Positions 1 to 8,500 of a stretch of DNA of 64,000 nt are shown piece after piece. Every line of letters begins with the position of its first letter. Position 1 is the first letter of the stretch. The notes beneath the pieces were generated by a model that saw only the letters and a program-made list of their open reading frames with translations, was not told the DNA's origin and did not search any database. The stretch lies in NCBI RefSeq assembly GCF_015752045.1, contig NZ_JADOUS010000011.1:18509-82508 (forward strand), in the 5' to 3' direction. Source of the DNA: Arthrobacter_D sp015752045 (GTDB lineage Bacteria; Actinomycetota; Actinomycetes; Actinomycetales; Micrococcaceae). A program made the position numbers and the translations under genes.

Positions 1-921
1 GTGGTCGGCCAGGCGGAGGTCTCCGGGGACCTGCCGAACGGCATCGCGCCTGATCACCCCGGGAAGGTGCCGCGGCTGCTGTCCGTCGCCGTCGCCGCTC
101 TGGTACTGGCATCCAGCCTGATGGGTCTGACGGTCCGTGGCGTGTATCAGGAAGCGCCGTCGGTGGTGGCGATGTACCGGGGCCTGGACGCCGTCAATCT
201 CGCCGTGGCCGTCCCGGGGCTCCTGGGATCGTTGTGGCTGGCCCGCCGGGGATCGCTGCGGGGCTGGATCCTCTGGACCGGGACATTGGCCTACACCCTG
301 TACACCTTCACGCTGTACGTGTTCGGGCTGGGGTTCAGCACGGCCTTCCTGCTCCACGTGGCCATCCTGGCCCTGGCGGTCTACGCGCTCGCCCTGGCAC
401 TCGCCGGCCGGGACAGGGAGGGGTTCGCTCGGCGGTTCCGGCACCGTCTCCCCGCCAGGGCAGCGGCGAGTATCTTGGGTCTGCTGGGCCTCGGGCTGGG
501 CGGCATCTGGACGTACTACGCCTCCCGGTTCGCCCTGACCGGAACGGTCCCGCCGGACGGCCTGATCGTCCAGCCCGTCGCCGGCCTGCACCTGTCCTAC
601 GCCGCAGACCTCGTCCTGATCGTGCCGGCCTACCTGCTCGCGGCGGTCCAGCTGTGGCGGCAGAGCCCCTGGGGCTATCTCCTGGGCGGGACCCTCCTGG
701 CCTCGGGTGCACTTCAGCAGCTGGGTTACATGGCGCAGCTCGCCTTCCAGGCCCGGGCCGGCATCCCGGGTGCCACGGCCGCTGACCCCAACGAACCACC
801 CATCGTGGTGGCCTACCTCGTGGCCCTGGCGCTGCTGCTGACGGGCTTCCGGACCCGGAAGGCCACCCGACCAGGGGAGAGGACGGCCGCATACGGGCTT
901 CCTACCGGACCGGCGACGTGA
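1..921 (+). CDS. Multi-pass membrane protein of unknown function
   Basis: A GTG codon opens the window and the frame stays open for 306 residues, so the true start may lie upstream. The product is strongly hydrophobic, with about seven or eight predicted membrane segments (roughly residues 28-48, 62-80, 88-108, 112-134, 152-172, 198-220, 226-248 and 268-286). The ends are charged or Pro/Gly-rich and probably cytoplasmic. I recognise no family motif. It is followed by a strong hairpin terminator, so it ends its own transcription unit. Confidence 0.7.
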   Translation: MVGQAEVSGDLPNGIAPDHPGKVPRLLSVAVAALVLASSLMGLTVRGVYQEAPSVVAMYRGLDAVNLAVAVPGLLGSLWLARRGSLRGWILWTGTLAYTLYTFTLYVFGLGFSTAFLLHVAILALAVYALALALAGRDREGFARRFRHRLPARAAASILGLLGLGLGGIWTYYASRFALTGTVPPDGLIVQPVAGLHLSYAADLVLIVPAYLLAAVQLWRQSPWGYLLGGTLLASGALQQLGYMAQLAFQARAGIPGATAADPNEPPIVVAYLVALALLLTGFRTRKATRPGERTAAYGLPTGPAT

Positions 922-960
922 GTTCCTGACGTCGCCGGTCGTGCGGGAAGGGCACGAAAA

Positions 961-984
961 AGGGGCCCGTAAACACGGGCCCCT
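961..984 (+). terminator. Hairpin terminator after the first membrane protein
   Basis: A perfect 10-bp stem (AGGGGCCCGT / ACGGGCCCCT) with an AAAC loop begins 39 bases after the stop codon. The flanking A-rich stretch on its left would give a U tail on the opposite strand, so it could also terminate transcription coming from the minus-strand tRNA-Ser. Confidence 0.75.
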
Positions 985-989
985 CAACG

Positions 990-1077
990 CGGAGACGGGG
1001 GGATTTGAACCCCCGGTAGGCTTTAGGCCCACACTTCATTAGCAGTGAAGCCCATTCGGCCGCTCTGGCACGTCTCC
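990..1077 (-). tRNA. tRNA-Ser (anticodon GCT)
   Basis: On the minus strand the 7-bp acceptor stem GGAGACG/CGTCTCC closes an 88-nt class II tRNA with a long variable arm, a T-loop GTTCAAATC and the anticodon GCT in CTGCTAA. The long variable arm and the anticodon identify it as a serine tRNA reading AGC/AGU. No CCA is encoded. Confidence 0.95.
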
Positions 1078-1200
1078 ATCGGCTATCGCTAGCCTCCCAA
1101 GGTTACCCAGAAGGGGACGGCAAGAGCAAAACAGCCAAGCGGGACCGGACGGACGGGTCGCAGCACGGCCGCGCTGCCACCGATCACGGACCGGGACCGA

Positions 1201-3288
1201 TCAGAGGGATCCCGCCAGGGCCCGCCACAGGAACTCGAAGCTCATCGCGTGCATCCTCGCGGCCTGCCGGTTGTCCGCGGCGCCCGCATGCCCGCCCTCG
1301 AGCGCCTCATGGAACCAGACGTTCCCGACGCCCAGGTCCTTCATCCTCGCCGCCATCTTGCGGGCCTGGACGGGTCCCACGCGGTCGTCGCTCGTCGCCG
1401 TCCAGATCAGGGTCTTCGGGTAGGCCACGTCCTCGCGCAGCAGGTGGTACGGCGAGAACGTCCGGACGTACTCCCATTCCTCGGGCTTGTCCGGGTCGCC
1501 GTACTCGGCGATCCACGAATACCCGGCGGAGAGCTTCGTGTACCGGCGCATGTCCAGCAGCGGGACGCCGCAGGAGACGGCGCCGAACAGGTGCGGATAG
1601 GTGGTGAGCATGTTGCCCACGAGCAGGCCGCCGTTGCTCCGGCCGGTGCAGCCCAAAAGCGCCGGCTTCGTCACGCCGCGCCGCACCAGGTCCTCGGCGA
1701 TCGCCGCGAAGTCCTCGTACGCGCGGTGCCGGTCGGCGTGCAGGGCCGCGCGGTGCCACGCCGGGCCGTACTCGCCGCCGCCGCGGATGTTCGCCAGCAC
1801 GTAGACCCCGGGGCGGCCGTCGTCGGTGAGGCGTTCCAGCCATCCCCGGCCGATCACGCCGCTGTAGGCGGGGGTCATGGAGTGCTCGAAACCGCCGTAA
1901 CCGGAGAGCAGGGTGGGGTTGCCGCCGTCGAGCGCGAGGTCCTTCGAGGCGATCTGGAAGTACGGGACCCGCGTGCCGTCGCTCGACACCGCGAAGTGCT
2001 GCTCGACCGCGAAGCGGCCCTCGTCGAAGTAGCACGGCGACGCCTTGATGGCGGTGTGCTCGCCGCCGATCGTTCCGCGGTAGAGCGTCGACGGCGTGAG
2101 GAAACCGGTGGCGATGAGCCAGTAGTCGTTGCCGGCGTCGTCGTCCTCGTCATCGACGGCGTAGGCGTCCACCGAATGCAGCGGCGGGCATGCATCGAGG
2201 AGTTCCGCAGCCCAGTCCTGCTCGGGATCGAGGATGCGGATCTCGGAGGAGACATCGCGCAGCAGGTTCAGCAGCAGGTGATCCCGGGTCCAGCTCCAGG
2301 ACTGCAGGGACGTCGACGCGTCCGGTGCGAACACCGTGGCGAAGGAGCGCCCGCCGGCGAGGAACGCCTGGAAGTCGATGACGAGCAGCGATCCCGCGAC
2401 GTGGGTGGTGCCGGCGACGGTCCAGTCCGTGCGGGGCCGTACGATCAGCCACCGGCGGTGCAGGGAGATGCTCGCGTCCTCCGGCACCTCGATCGGCAGC
2501 CAGGAGCCGTCCTGCCGGAGGTAGGTGCGGCGCGTGTAGAAATCGATCGTGTCGACGGCGATGTCGCGTACGAAGCCGGGCGTGGGATCGTGCAGGACGA
2601 GCGCCATCATGTGGTCCTCGTCCACGCCGAAGTATTCGTCCGCGTCGTCCAGGCTGCCGCCGCGCCGCAGGGTGCGGACAGTCCGCGGGTAGCTGCTCGA
2701 CGTCATGGAACCCGGGCCGAAGTCCGTGCCGACATAGAGGGTGTCCGGCCCCGCCCACGTGATGCGGCTCTTCGCCGCGGGGATGTCGAACCCGCCGTCC
2801 ACGAAGTCCAGGGTCCCGAGGTCGAACTCGCGATACCGTGCGGCGTCGCCCCCGTCGGGGGAGAGCACCACCAGGACCCGCTCGTGCGGCGCGCCGTCGG
2901 CGGGGCGCAGGAAGAGCGCGCCACCCCAGACCCATTCCGTGCCCTCGGATGCACTCAGGGCATCGACGTCGAGGAGGAGCTCCCACTCCGGGGCGTCGGA
3001 GGCATAGCTCTCCCAGGTGGTACGGCGCCAGATGCCCTGCCGATGACTCCCGTCACGCCAGAAGTTGTAGTAGAACTCGCCGTGCTTGCCCACCATCGGG
3101 ATGCGGTCGGTGGAGTCGAGCACCTCGAGGATCCTGCGCTCGCGGGCCTCGAAGTCCGGCGTGACGAGGGCGTCCTCCGTGAGCGCGTTCTCGGAGCGCA
3201 CCCAGTCGAGCTGCCGGTCGCCGTAGATGTCCTCCAGCCAGAGAAAGGGGTCGTCCGTCATGGCGGGGGTATCCGTGTGCAGCGTCAT
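1201..3288 (-). CDS. Prolyl oligopeptidase family serine peptidase (S9A)
   Basis: This 695-residue protein has the two-part layout of S9A peptidases: an N-terminal beta-propeller that gates the active site and a C-terminal alpha/beta hydrolase domain from about residue 450. The catalytic serine is Ser551 in GRSNGG. The Asp is in SDDRV (residues 634-635) and the His is His667 in EGGHAG. The length is typical of the family. No signal peptide is seen, so it should be a cytoplasmic enzyme cutting short proline-containing peptides. The start is the ATG preceded by AGGATG. It is divergent from the FAD protein across about 90 bp and stands alone. Confidence 0.92.
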   Translation of the reverse strand: MTLHTDTPAMTDDPFLWLEDIYGDRQLDWVRSENALTEDALVTPDFEARERRILEVLDSTDRIPMVGKHGEFYYNFWRDGSHRQGIWRRTTWESYASDAPEWELLLDVDALSASEGTEWVWGGALFLRPADGAPHERVLVVLSPDGGDAARYREFDLGTLDFVDGGFDIPAAKSRITWAGPDTLYVGTDFGPGSMTSSSYPRTVRTLRRGGSLDDADEYFGVDEDHMMALVLHDPTPGFVRDIAVDTIDFYTRRTYLRQDGSWLPIEVPEDASISLHRRWLIVRPRTDWTVAGTTHVAGSLLVIDFQAFLAGGRSFATVFAPDASTSLQSWSWTRDHLLLNLLRDVSSEIRILDPEQDWAAELLDACPPLHSVDAYAVDDEDDDAGNDYWLIATGFLTPSTLYRGTIGGEHTAIKASPCYFDEGRFAVEQHFAVSSDGTRVPYFQIASKDLALDGGNPTLLSGYGGFEHSMTPAYSGVIGRGWLERLTDDGRPGVYVLANIRGGGEYGPAWHRAALHADRHRAYEDFAAIAEDLVRRGVTKPALLGCTGRSNGGLLVGNMLTTYPHLFGAVSCGVPLLDMRRYTKLSAGYSWIAEYGDPDKPEEWEYVRTFSPYHLLREDVAYPKTLIWTATSDDRVGPVQARKMAARMKDLGVGNVWFHEALEGGHAGAADNRQAARMHAMSFEFLWRALAGSL

Positions 3289-3379
3289 GCGCCCATCCTA
3301 TGCAGGGAGGCGGAAGCGTTCCCAAAGCCCGGAGCCCCTGGCGGACCGGTACGACGGCCGGGTTGGATACTCTTGCAGG

Positions 3380-5404
3380 GTGGAGAATCAGGACGCACGG
3401 CAGGTGGCCGTCATCGGCGGCGGACCCCGCGGCACCTCGGTGGTGGAGCGGCTGATCGCCCGGCATCGAGCCCTCGGGGGGTCCGCTCCCGCGCTTGTCA
3501 TCCGCGTCGTCGAACCGCACGACCCCGGGCCCGGCCACGTCTGGCGCCCGGACCAGTCGCGGCTCTTCCTGATGAACACCCCCTGCCTGTATCCGACGGT
3601 GGTGCCGGTCGGCGCCCCGGCCGCGCGCATCGCCCCGTCGCCCGTGGGACTGTCCTTCGACGCATGGCGTGAGCGGGTGGCCGCCGGCCTCGTCCCGGGG
3701 CTCGACGACGACGACGTGGCGGAGTGCACGGGACTCGCCGCTCAGGACTTCCCGAGCAGGGCGCTCTACGGCCGGTACCTCGCCTGGGTGTTCACCGAGG
3801 CGGTCCGGGCGGCGCCGCCGGGCATCACGGTGGTCCACCACCGCAACGAGGCGGTCGGCCTCGACCGCAGCGCTTCAGCCCGACGCGGCGACCGGGAATG
3901 GCGGATCACCCTCGACGACGGGTCGCAGTTCGACGCCGACGACGTCGTCCTGGCACTGGGCCACCTCGCGGCGACCCTGACCCCGGAGCAGGGCCGGCTC
4001 CAGGACGCCGCAGCGCGGCACGGCCTGCAGTACTGGCCGCCTGCCGTCCCGGCCGATGTCTCGTGGAACCGTCTCCCCGCGGGGAAGACCGTCCTGGTCC
4101 GGGGGCTCGGGCTCAACTTCTTCGACGCCATGATCCAGCTGACGGAGGGTCGCGGCGGCCGGTTCTCCAGCGGGGACGACGGACGGCTCGTCTATACGCC
4201 GTCCGGCAAGGAGCCCCGACTCGTGGCCGCCTCGAGGCGCGGGGTCCCCTATCGTGCCAAGGCGTCCCTCGATTCGTACTTCCCGCGCAGCGTCGTCCTG
4301 CGCTTCTGCACCCCCGAGCACACCCTCGCGTTCCGGGTGGCCGGCGTCCAGCCCGGGTTCGACCACGACCTGTGGCCCCTCCTGCACCGTGACGTGCTGT
4401 GGGCCTACTACTCGACCCTCAGCCGCACCGATCCCGCTGCGCTCCTCGCGCCGCCCGGGGCGTTCCTTGCCTATCTCGACGCTGCCCTGGCGACGGAGGG
4501 GCCGGGCTGGGAGGCCGCCGCCGGGGACGTCGTCGCGTGGGCCGTGCCCGCTGACCTGCGGCTCGACGTCGAAGCCCTCGCCCATCCCTTCGCCGGCCGC
4601 CGCTTCGCGGACGGTGAAGCCTTCACCGCGGCGGTGCTCGCCTACCTCGACGCGGACGCCGCGGGATCGGCGAAGGGCGAGGACGATCCGCTCAAGATGG
4701 CGATCGGAGCCCTGAACGCCGGCCGCACGGTGATCAAGCAGGCCGTGGCCGACGGAGGGATTTCCGTCTCGTCGTGGGACGCGGAGCTGCGCGGCTGGTT
4801 CGAGCCGCTGGTCGAGGGTCTGGCGAGCGGCCCGCCCCCGCTGCGCATCGCCCAGCTCGCCGCGCTGGTCCGGGCCGGGGTCGTCCGCTTCGCGGGGCCG
4901 AACCCCAGTTTCGGCTTCGACCCGGAGGCCGGTCTGTTCCGCGCGGCCTCGCCGTGGGTCTCGGGGGACTCGTTCACCGCGCACTATCTCGTCGAGGCCA
5001 TGATGCCGGCGAACCGGGTGTCCACGAGCCTCTCCCCGCTGATGCGCCACATGCTGCACGAGGGGATGGTCCGGCCCGCGACCTTCATGGGCGAAGCCGG
5101 CATCCCCGTCACGTCCGACGGACTGGATGTCACTCCGCCGCCGTACCGCGCCGTGGACCGGTCCGGCCGGGAGCAGGGGTCCCTCTTCGTCATCGGTCTC
5201 CAGCTCACCTCCGTGCAATGGGGCACGGCCATCGCCGCCCAGGCCGGCGCGGCGCTCGAGGCAGGCAGCAGGACCCTGCTCGACGCCGACGCCATCGCGG
5301 GTGCCGTCCTGGACCGGGCGCCGGGGCGGACGCCGGATGCGGTTCCGCCGTCGGGCGAGCTACGCGCCGGGGCCGGAGTCACCGCGGCCCGGACGGCCGG
5401 CTGA
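3380..5404 (+). CDS. FAD/NAD(P)-binding protein (GGGPRGTS type)
   Basis: The protein begins with a Rossmann dinucleotide-binding fold (VAVIGGGPRGTS, residues 8-19) and carries a second one around residues 235-245 (VLVRGLGLNFFD). This is the arrangement of the FAD-NAD(P)-binding family of large actinobacterial oxidoreductases with unknown substrate. The frame stays open upstream, but homology starts at this GTG (VENQDARQ), which gives 674 residues. The Shine-Dalgarno sequence is weak. It is a single-gene unit followed by short direct repeats and an 18-bp terminator stem. The exact reaction is unknown. Confidence 0.8.
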   Translation: MENQDARQVAVIGGGPRGTSVVERLIARHRALGGSAPALVIRVVEPHDPGPGHVWRPDQSRLFLMNTPCLYPTVVPVGAPAARIAPSPVGLSFDAWRERVAAGLVPGLDDDDVAECTGLAAQDFPSRALYGRYLAWVFTEAVRAAPPGITVVHHRNEAVGLDRSASARRGDREWRITLDDGSQFDADDVVLALGHLAATLTPEQGRLQDAAARHGLQYWPPAVPADVSWNRLPAGKTVLVRGLGLNFFDAMIQLTEGRGGRFSSGDDGRLVYTPSGKEPRLVAASRRGVPYRAKASLDSYFPRSVVLRFCTPEHTLAFRVAGVQPGFDHDLWPLLHRDVLWAYYSTLSRTDPAALLAPPGAFLAYLDAALATEGPGWEAAAGDVVAWAVPADLRLDVEALAHPFAGRRFADGEAFTAAVLAYLDADAAGSAKGEDDPLKMAIGALNAGRTVIKQAVADGGISVSSWDAELRGWFEPLVEGLASGPPPLRIAQLAALVRAGVVRFAGPNPSFGFDPEAGLFRAASPWVSGDSFTAHYLVEAMMPANRVSTSLSPLMRHMLHEGMVRPATFMGEAGIPVTSDGLDVTPPPYRAVDRSGREQGSLFVIGLQLTSVQWGTAIAAQAGAALEAGSRTLLDADAIAGAVLDRAPGRTPDAVPPSGELRAGAGVTAARTAG

Positions 5405-5419
5405 CGCCTCGACCCACGC

Positions 5420-5460
5420 CTGCAGAGAATCCGACCCTGCAGAGAATCCGACCCTGCAGA
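5420..5460 (+). repeat. 17-bp direct repeat, two and a half copies
   Basis: The unit CTGCAGAGAATCCGACC occurs at 5420-5436 and 5437-5453, and its first seven bases occur a third time at 5454-5460. It lies just downstream of the FAD protein and directly before the terminator stem. Each copy contains a PstI-like CTGCAG palindrome. Confidence 0.85.
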
Positions 5461-5473
5461 AGACGAGCCGGAC

Positions 5474-5520
5474 GACAGAGGGACCCCCACCCGAAGTGAA
5501 CTGGTGGGGGTCCCTCTGTC
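5474..5520 (+). terminator. Bidirectional hairpin between convergent genes
   Basis: A perfect 18-bp stem (5474-5491 with 5503-5520) encloses an 11-nt loop. It sits between the stop of the FAD protein on the plus strand and the stop of the secreted nuclease on the minus strand, so it can serve both genes. Confidence 0.8.
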
Positions 5521-5555
5521 ACGCTCGACCGGTCGCGGGGCGACCGGCGCTCGAC

Positions 5556-8500
5556 CTAGCCCTTGAGGCAGCGGTCGTAGTTCGCCAGGTGCGCGCGGTA
5601 GCTGGCCCAGCTGCCGTTGTTCGCGCTCTCGGCCGGCGCTGTCGGCTCGGAACAGGCCGGCTTGCCGGGCTTGATCGGCTTGACGGGCTTCTCCGGCTTG
5701 ACGGGCTTGACCGGCTTCTCGGGCGCAGGCGGTTCCGTCGGGGTGACGGCCTCGACGGTGACCGGCAGGTTCACCGTCGTCGCGCTCGGAGCGGCCGTCA
5801 GGACGATGCGCCCCGGACCGCTTGCCGTCGCCGGAACGGTGACGTTCACCGTGGCTGTGCCGCCTGTGACCGGGACACTGCCGAGCTCGGTGGTCGTGCC
5901 GTCCGCAGCCACGAAGCGTGCTGCCAGCGTGGTGTTGGTCGGGCTGCCGAGTGAGGTGAGATCCAGCTTGGACACGGTGAAGGAGACGGCGGTGCCGGCC
6001 TTCACCGTGGTCGGGGCACCCTGCACCTGCACGCTGCGGCGGTCGAACGACGGCGACAGCGGGCTGTTGGTCCGGACGTAGTCGATCCACGCGTCGCGGT
6101 CCACGAGTCCGGACTCGCGGGTGTCGGTGCCCTCACGGAAGACCGTGAAGTTGTCGCCACCCTGCGCCAGGAAGCTGAACGTGCCGATCCGGTAGTCCTT
6201 CGCCGGGTCGAGGAGTGCGCCGTCGATCATGACCGAGGTGATCCTCGAACCCCGCGCGAGGGCCGGATCGTAGGTGACGCTCACGTTGTCCGACAGGCCG
6301 AGGGCCAGGAATGACCGCGTGTTGCCGTCCGGCTGCCACTGCTGCTCGAGCATCGCCTTGAACTGCGCACCGGTCAGGGTGGTGGTCCAGAGGTCGTTGA
6401 CGAACGGCAGGACCGCATTCGCCTCGGCGAATGTCACGACGCCGTCCGGGGCGTAGTAGAGCTCGTTGCGGAGCCCGCCCGGGTTGACGACGCCGATCTG
6501 CGCCCCGCCGCGCTCGGCCGGCGCGAGGCTGGCCCGCAGCGAGTCGGCAACGAGGTTGCCCAGGGTGGACTCGTTGGCGCGGTCGTCACGGGTTGCGCCC
6601 GTGAAGGCCGTGGTGATGTCGCGGGTGACCGCACCGACCGGCTGGTTGCCGATGACGGCGGCCTGCGCCACCGCTGCATCCACGATGGTCTTCACGGCGG
6701 CGACGCGAGGGTAGGCGGCCACGAGGGACGCGTCCGTGTCGGTGGTGCGTGCGACGTTGCGGGCCGTGTAGGACTCGACGTCGCCCGTCGCGGAGTCGAC
6801 GGTCAGGGTGATCTGGCCGACGAACTCGCCGTAGGACCCGGTCTGCAGGATGGGCCGGGTCTCGCCTGCTACGCCGGGGACGGGGGCGTCCCAGGCGTAC
6901 TGCTTGTGCGTATGGCCGGTGAAGATGGCGTCCACGAGGGGCGTCGTCTCCGTGACGATCTCGGCGAACACTCCGCCGGCTGCGACTTCCTGCTCCAGGG
7001 TGGCACCCTCGACGACGCCGTCGCCGGCACCCTCGTGGTACTCGGCGACGATGACGTCGGCGAGGTCCTGTGCCTCGATCTCCTTGGCAACACGGTTGAC
7101 CGCCTCCACGGGGTCCCCGAGCTCGAGGCCGGACACCCCGCTCGGGGTCACCAGGCCAGGGGTCTCCCTGGTGACGACACCGATCACCGCTACGTCGACG
7201 CCGTCGACCGTGATGATCGAGAACTCGTCGAGGGCGGGCTCGGTGGTGCCCTTGGTGTAGACGTTCGCGCCCAGGTAGGGGAAGTCGGCGGCGTCGGAGA
7301 CACGGCCGGTCAGGTCGCCGAAGCCCTTGTCGAACTCGTGGTTGCCCACGGCGGATGCGCGGAGTTCCAGGGTGTTCAGGACGTCGATCGTCGGCTTGTC
7401 GTCCTGCAGCGCCGAGGCGAACAGGGACGCGCCGATGTTGTCGCCGGCCGAGAGGAAGGCCGTCTTCTCATCGCCGAACTCGGCACGGAGCTTCTCGACG
7501 GTCCCCGCGAAGCGCACCGTGTTGGAGTCGATGCGGCCGTGGAAGTCGTTGATGTTCAGCAGGTTGAGTTCAGCGGTGGTATCGGCCGGTGCGAGGTTCA
7601 GGCCGACGATCACGGGGTCGTGGTCGCTGGCGCGGTACTGATCCGCCCGGTAGTAGTCGGTGACGTTGTTGTTGAACCGGCTGTACTCGAGGGCCACCGA
7701 TTCGACGGAGTTGATGTTCCACGTGTCCACCCCGGACACCGTGGCGTCCGCAGTCGGCGACGCCAGGATGTGGTCGAGGGAGCCGCTCAGGCCCGAGAAG
7801 ACGTAGGAGAAACTGTCGTCCTTCTCGCCCTGGTTGACGTACCCGGCTTCGTAGAGGACCTGCATGGGGTCCTCCTGGGTGTACGAGTTGAAGTCGCCGG
7901 TCAGGAAGACCTTGTCCGTCTTCGCGGCCGTCTTCATGGAATCGGCGAACGCGACGAGGGCCCGGGCCTGGTCCACGCGTGCGGCGTTCCAGGCACCCTG
8001 GCCGTCACCGGTGTCGGCGTCGGGACCGGAACTCGGGCCGGAGCCCTTGGACTTGAAGTGGTTGACGATCGCGAGGAAGGTCTCGTCCTCGGTCCCGCCG
8101 ACGGGCTTGAAGGCCTGCGCCAGGGGCTTGCGCGCGTTGGTGAACACCACGTTGTCATCGAGGATGACGGACGCGCCCACGGGCTCGGTGGTGGCCTTCT
8201 TGTAGATCAGGGCCGTGCGGATGACGTCCTCGTTCTCCAGCGCCGGCAGGGCCGCGGGAGAGCGGACGTAGTCCCAGGTGCCGGGCGCCTTCTCGTTGAG
8301 GGCGTCGACGAGGGTCTTGAGGGCGAAGTCGCGATCCTTGCCGAACTTCGCGGAGTTCTCGATCTCCATGAGGGTGACGACATCGGCGTCGAGCGCGTTG
8401 ATCGCCGAGACGATCTTCGCCTCCTGGCGTTCGAAGTTCTCCTGGTTCGCGGCGCCGCGGGCATCGCAGCCGCCTCGCACCGTGATGGGGTTCCCCGCGC

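Noticed and set aside
1249..3672. Long open frame opposite the prolyl oligopeptidase
   Set aside because: It is the GC-rich antisense shadow of the peptidase; its Arg/Val/Gly-rich translation has no family similarity and no ribosome site.
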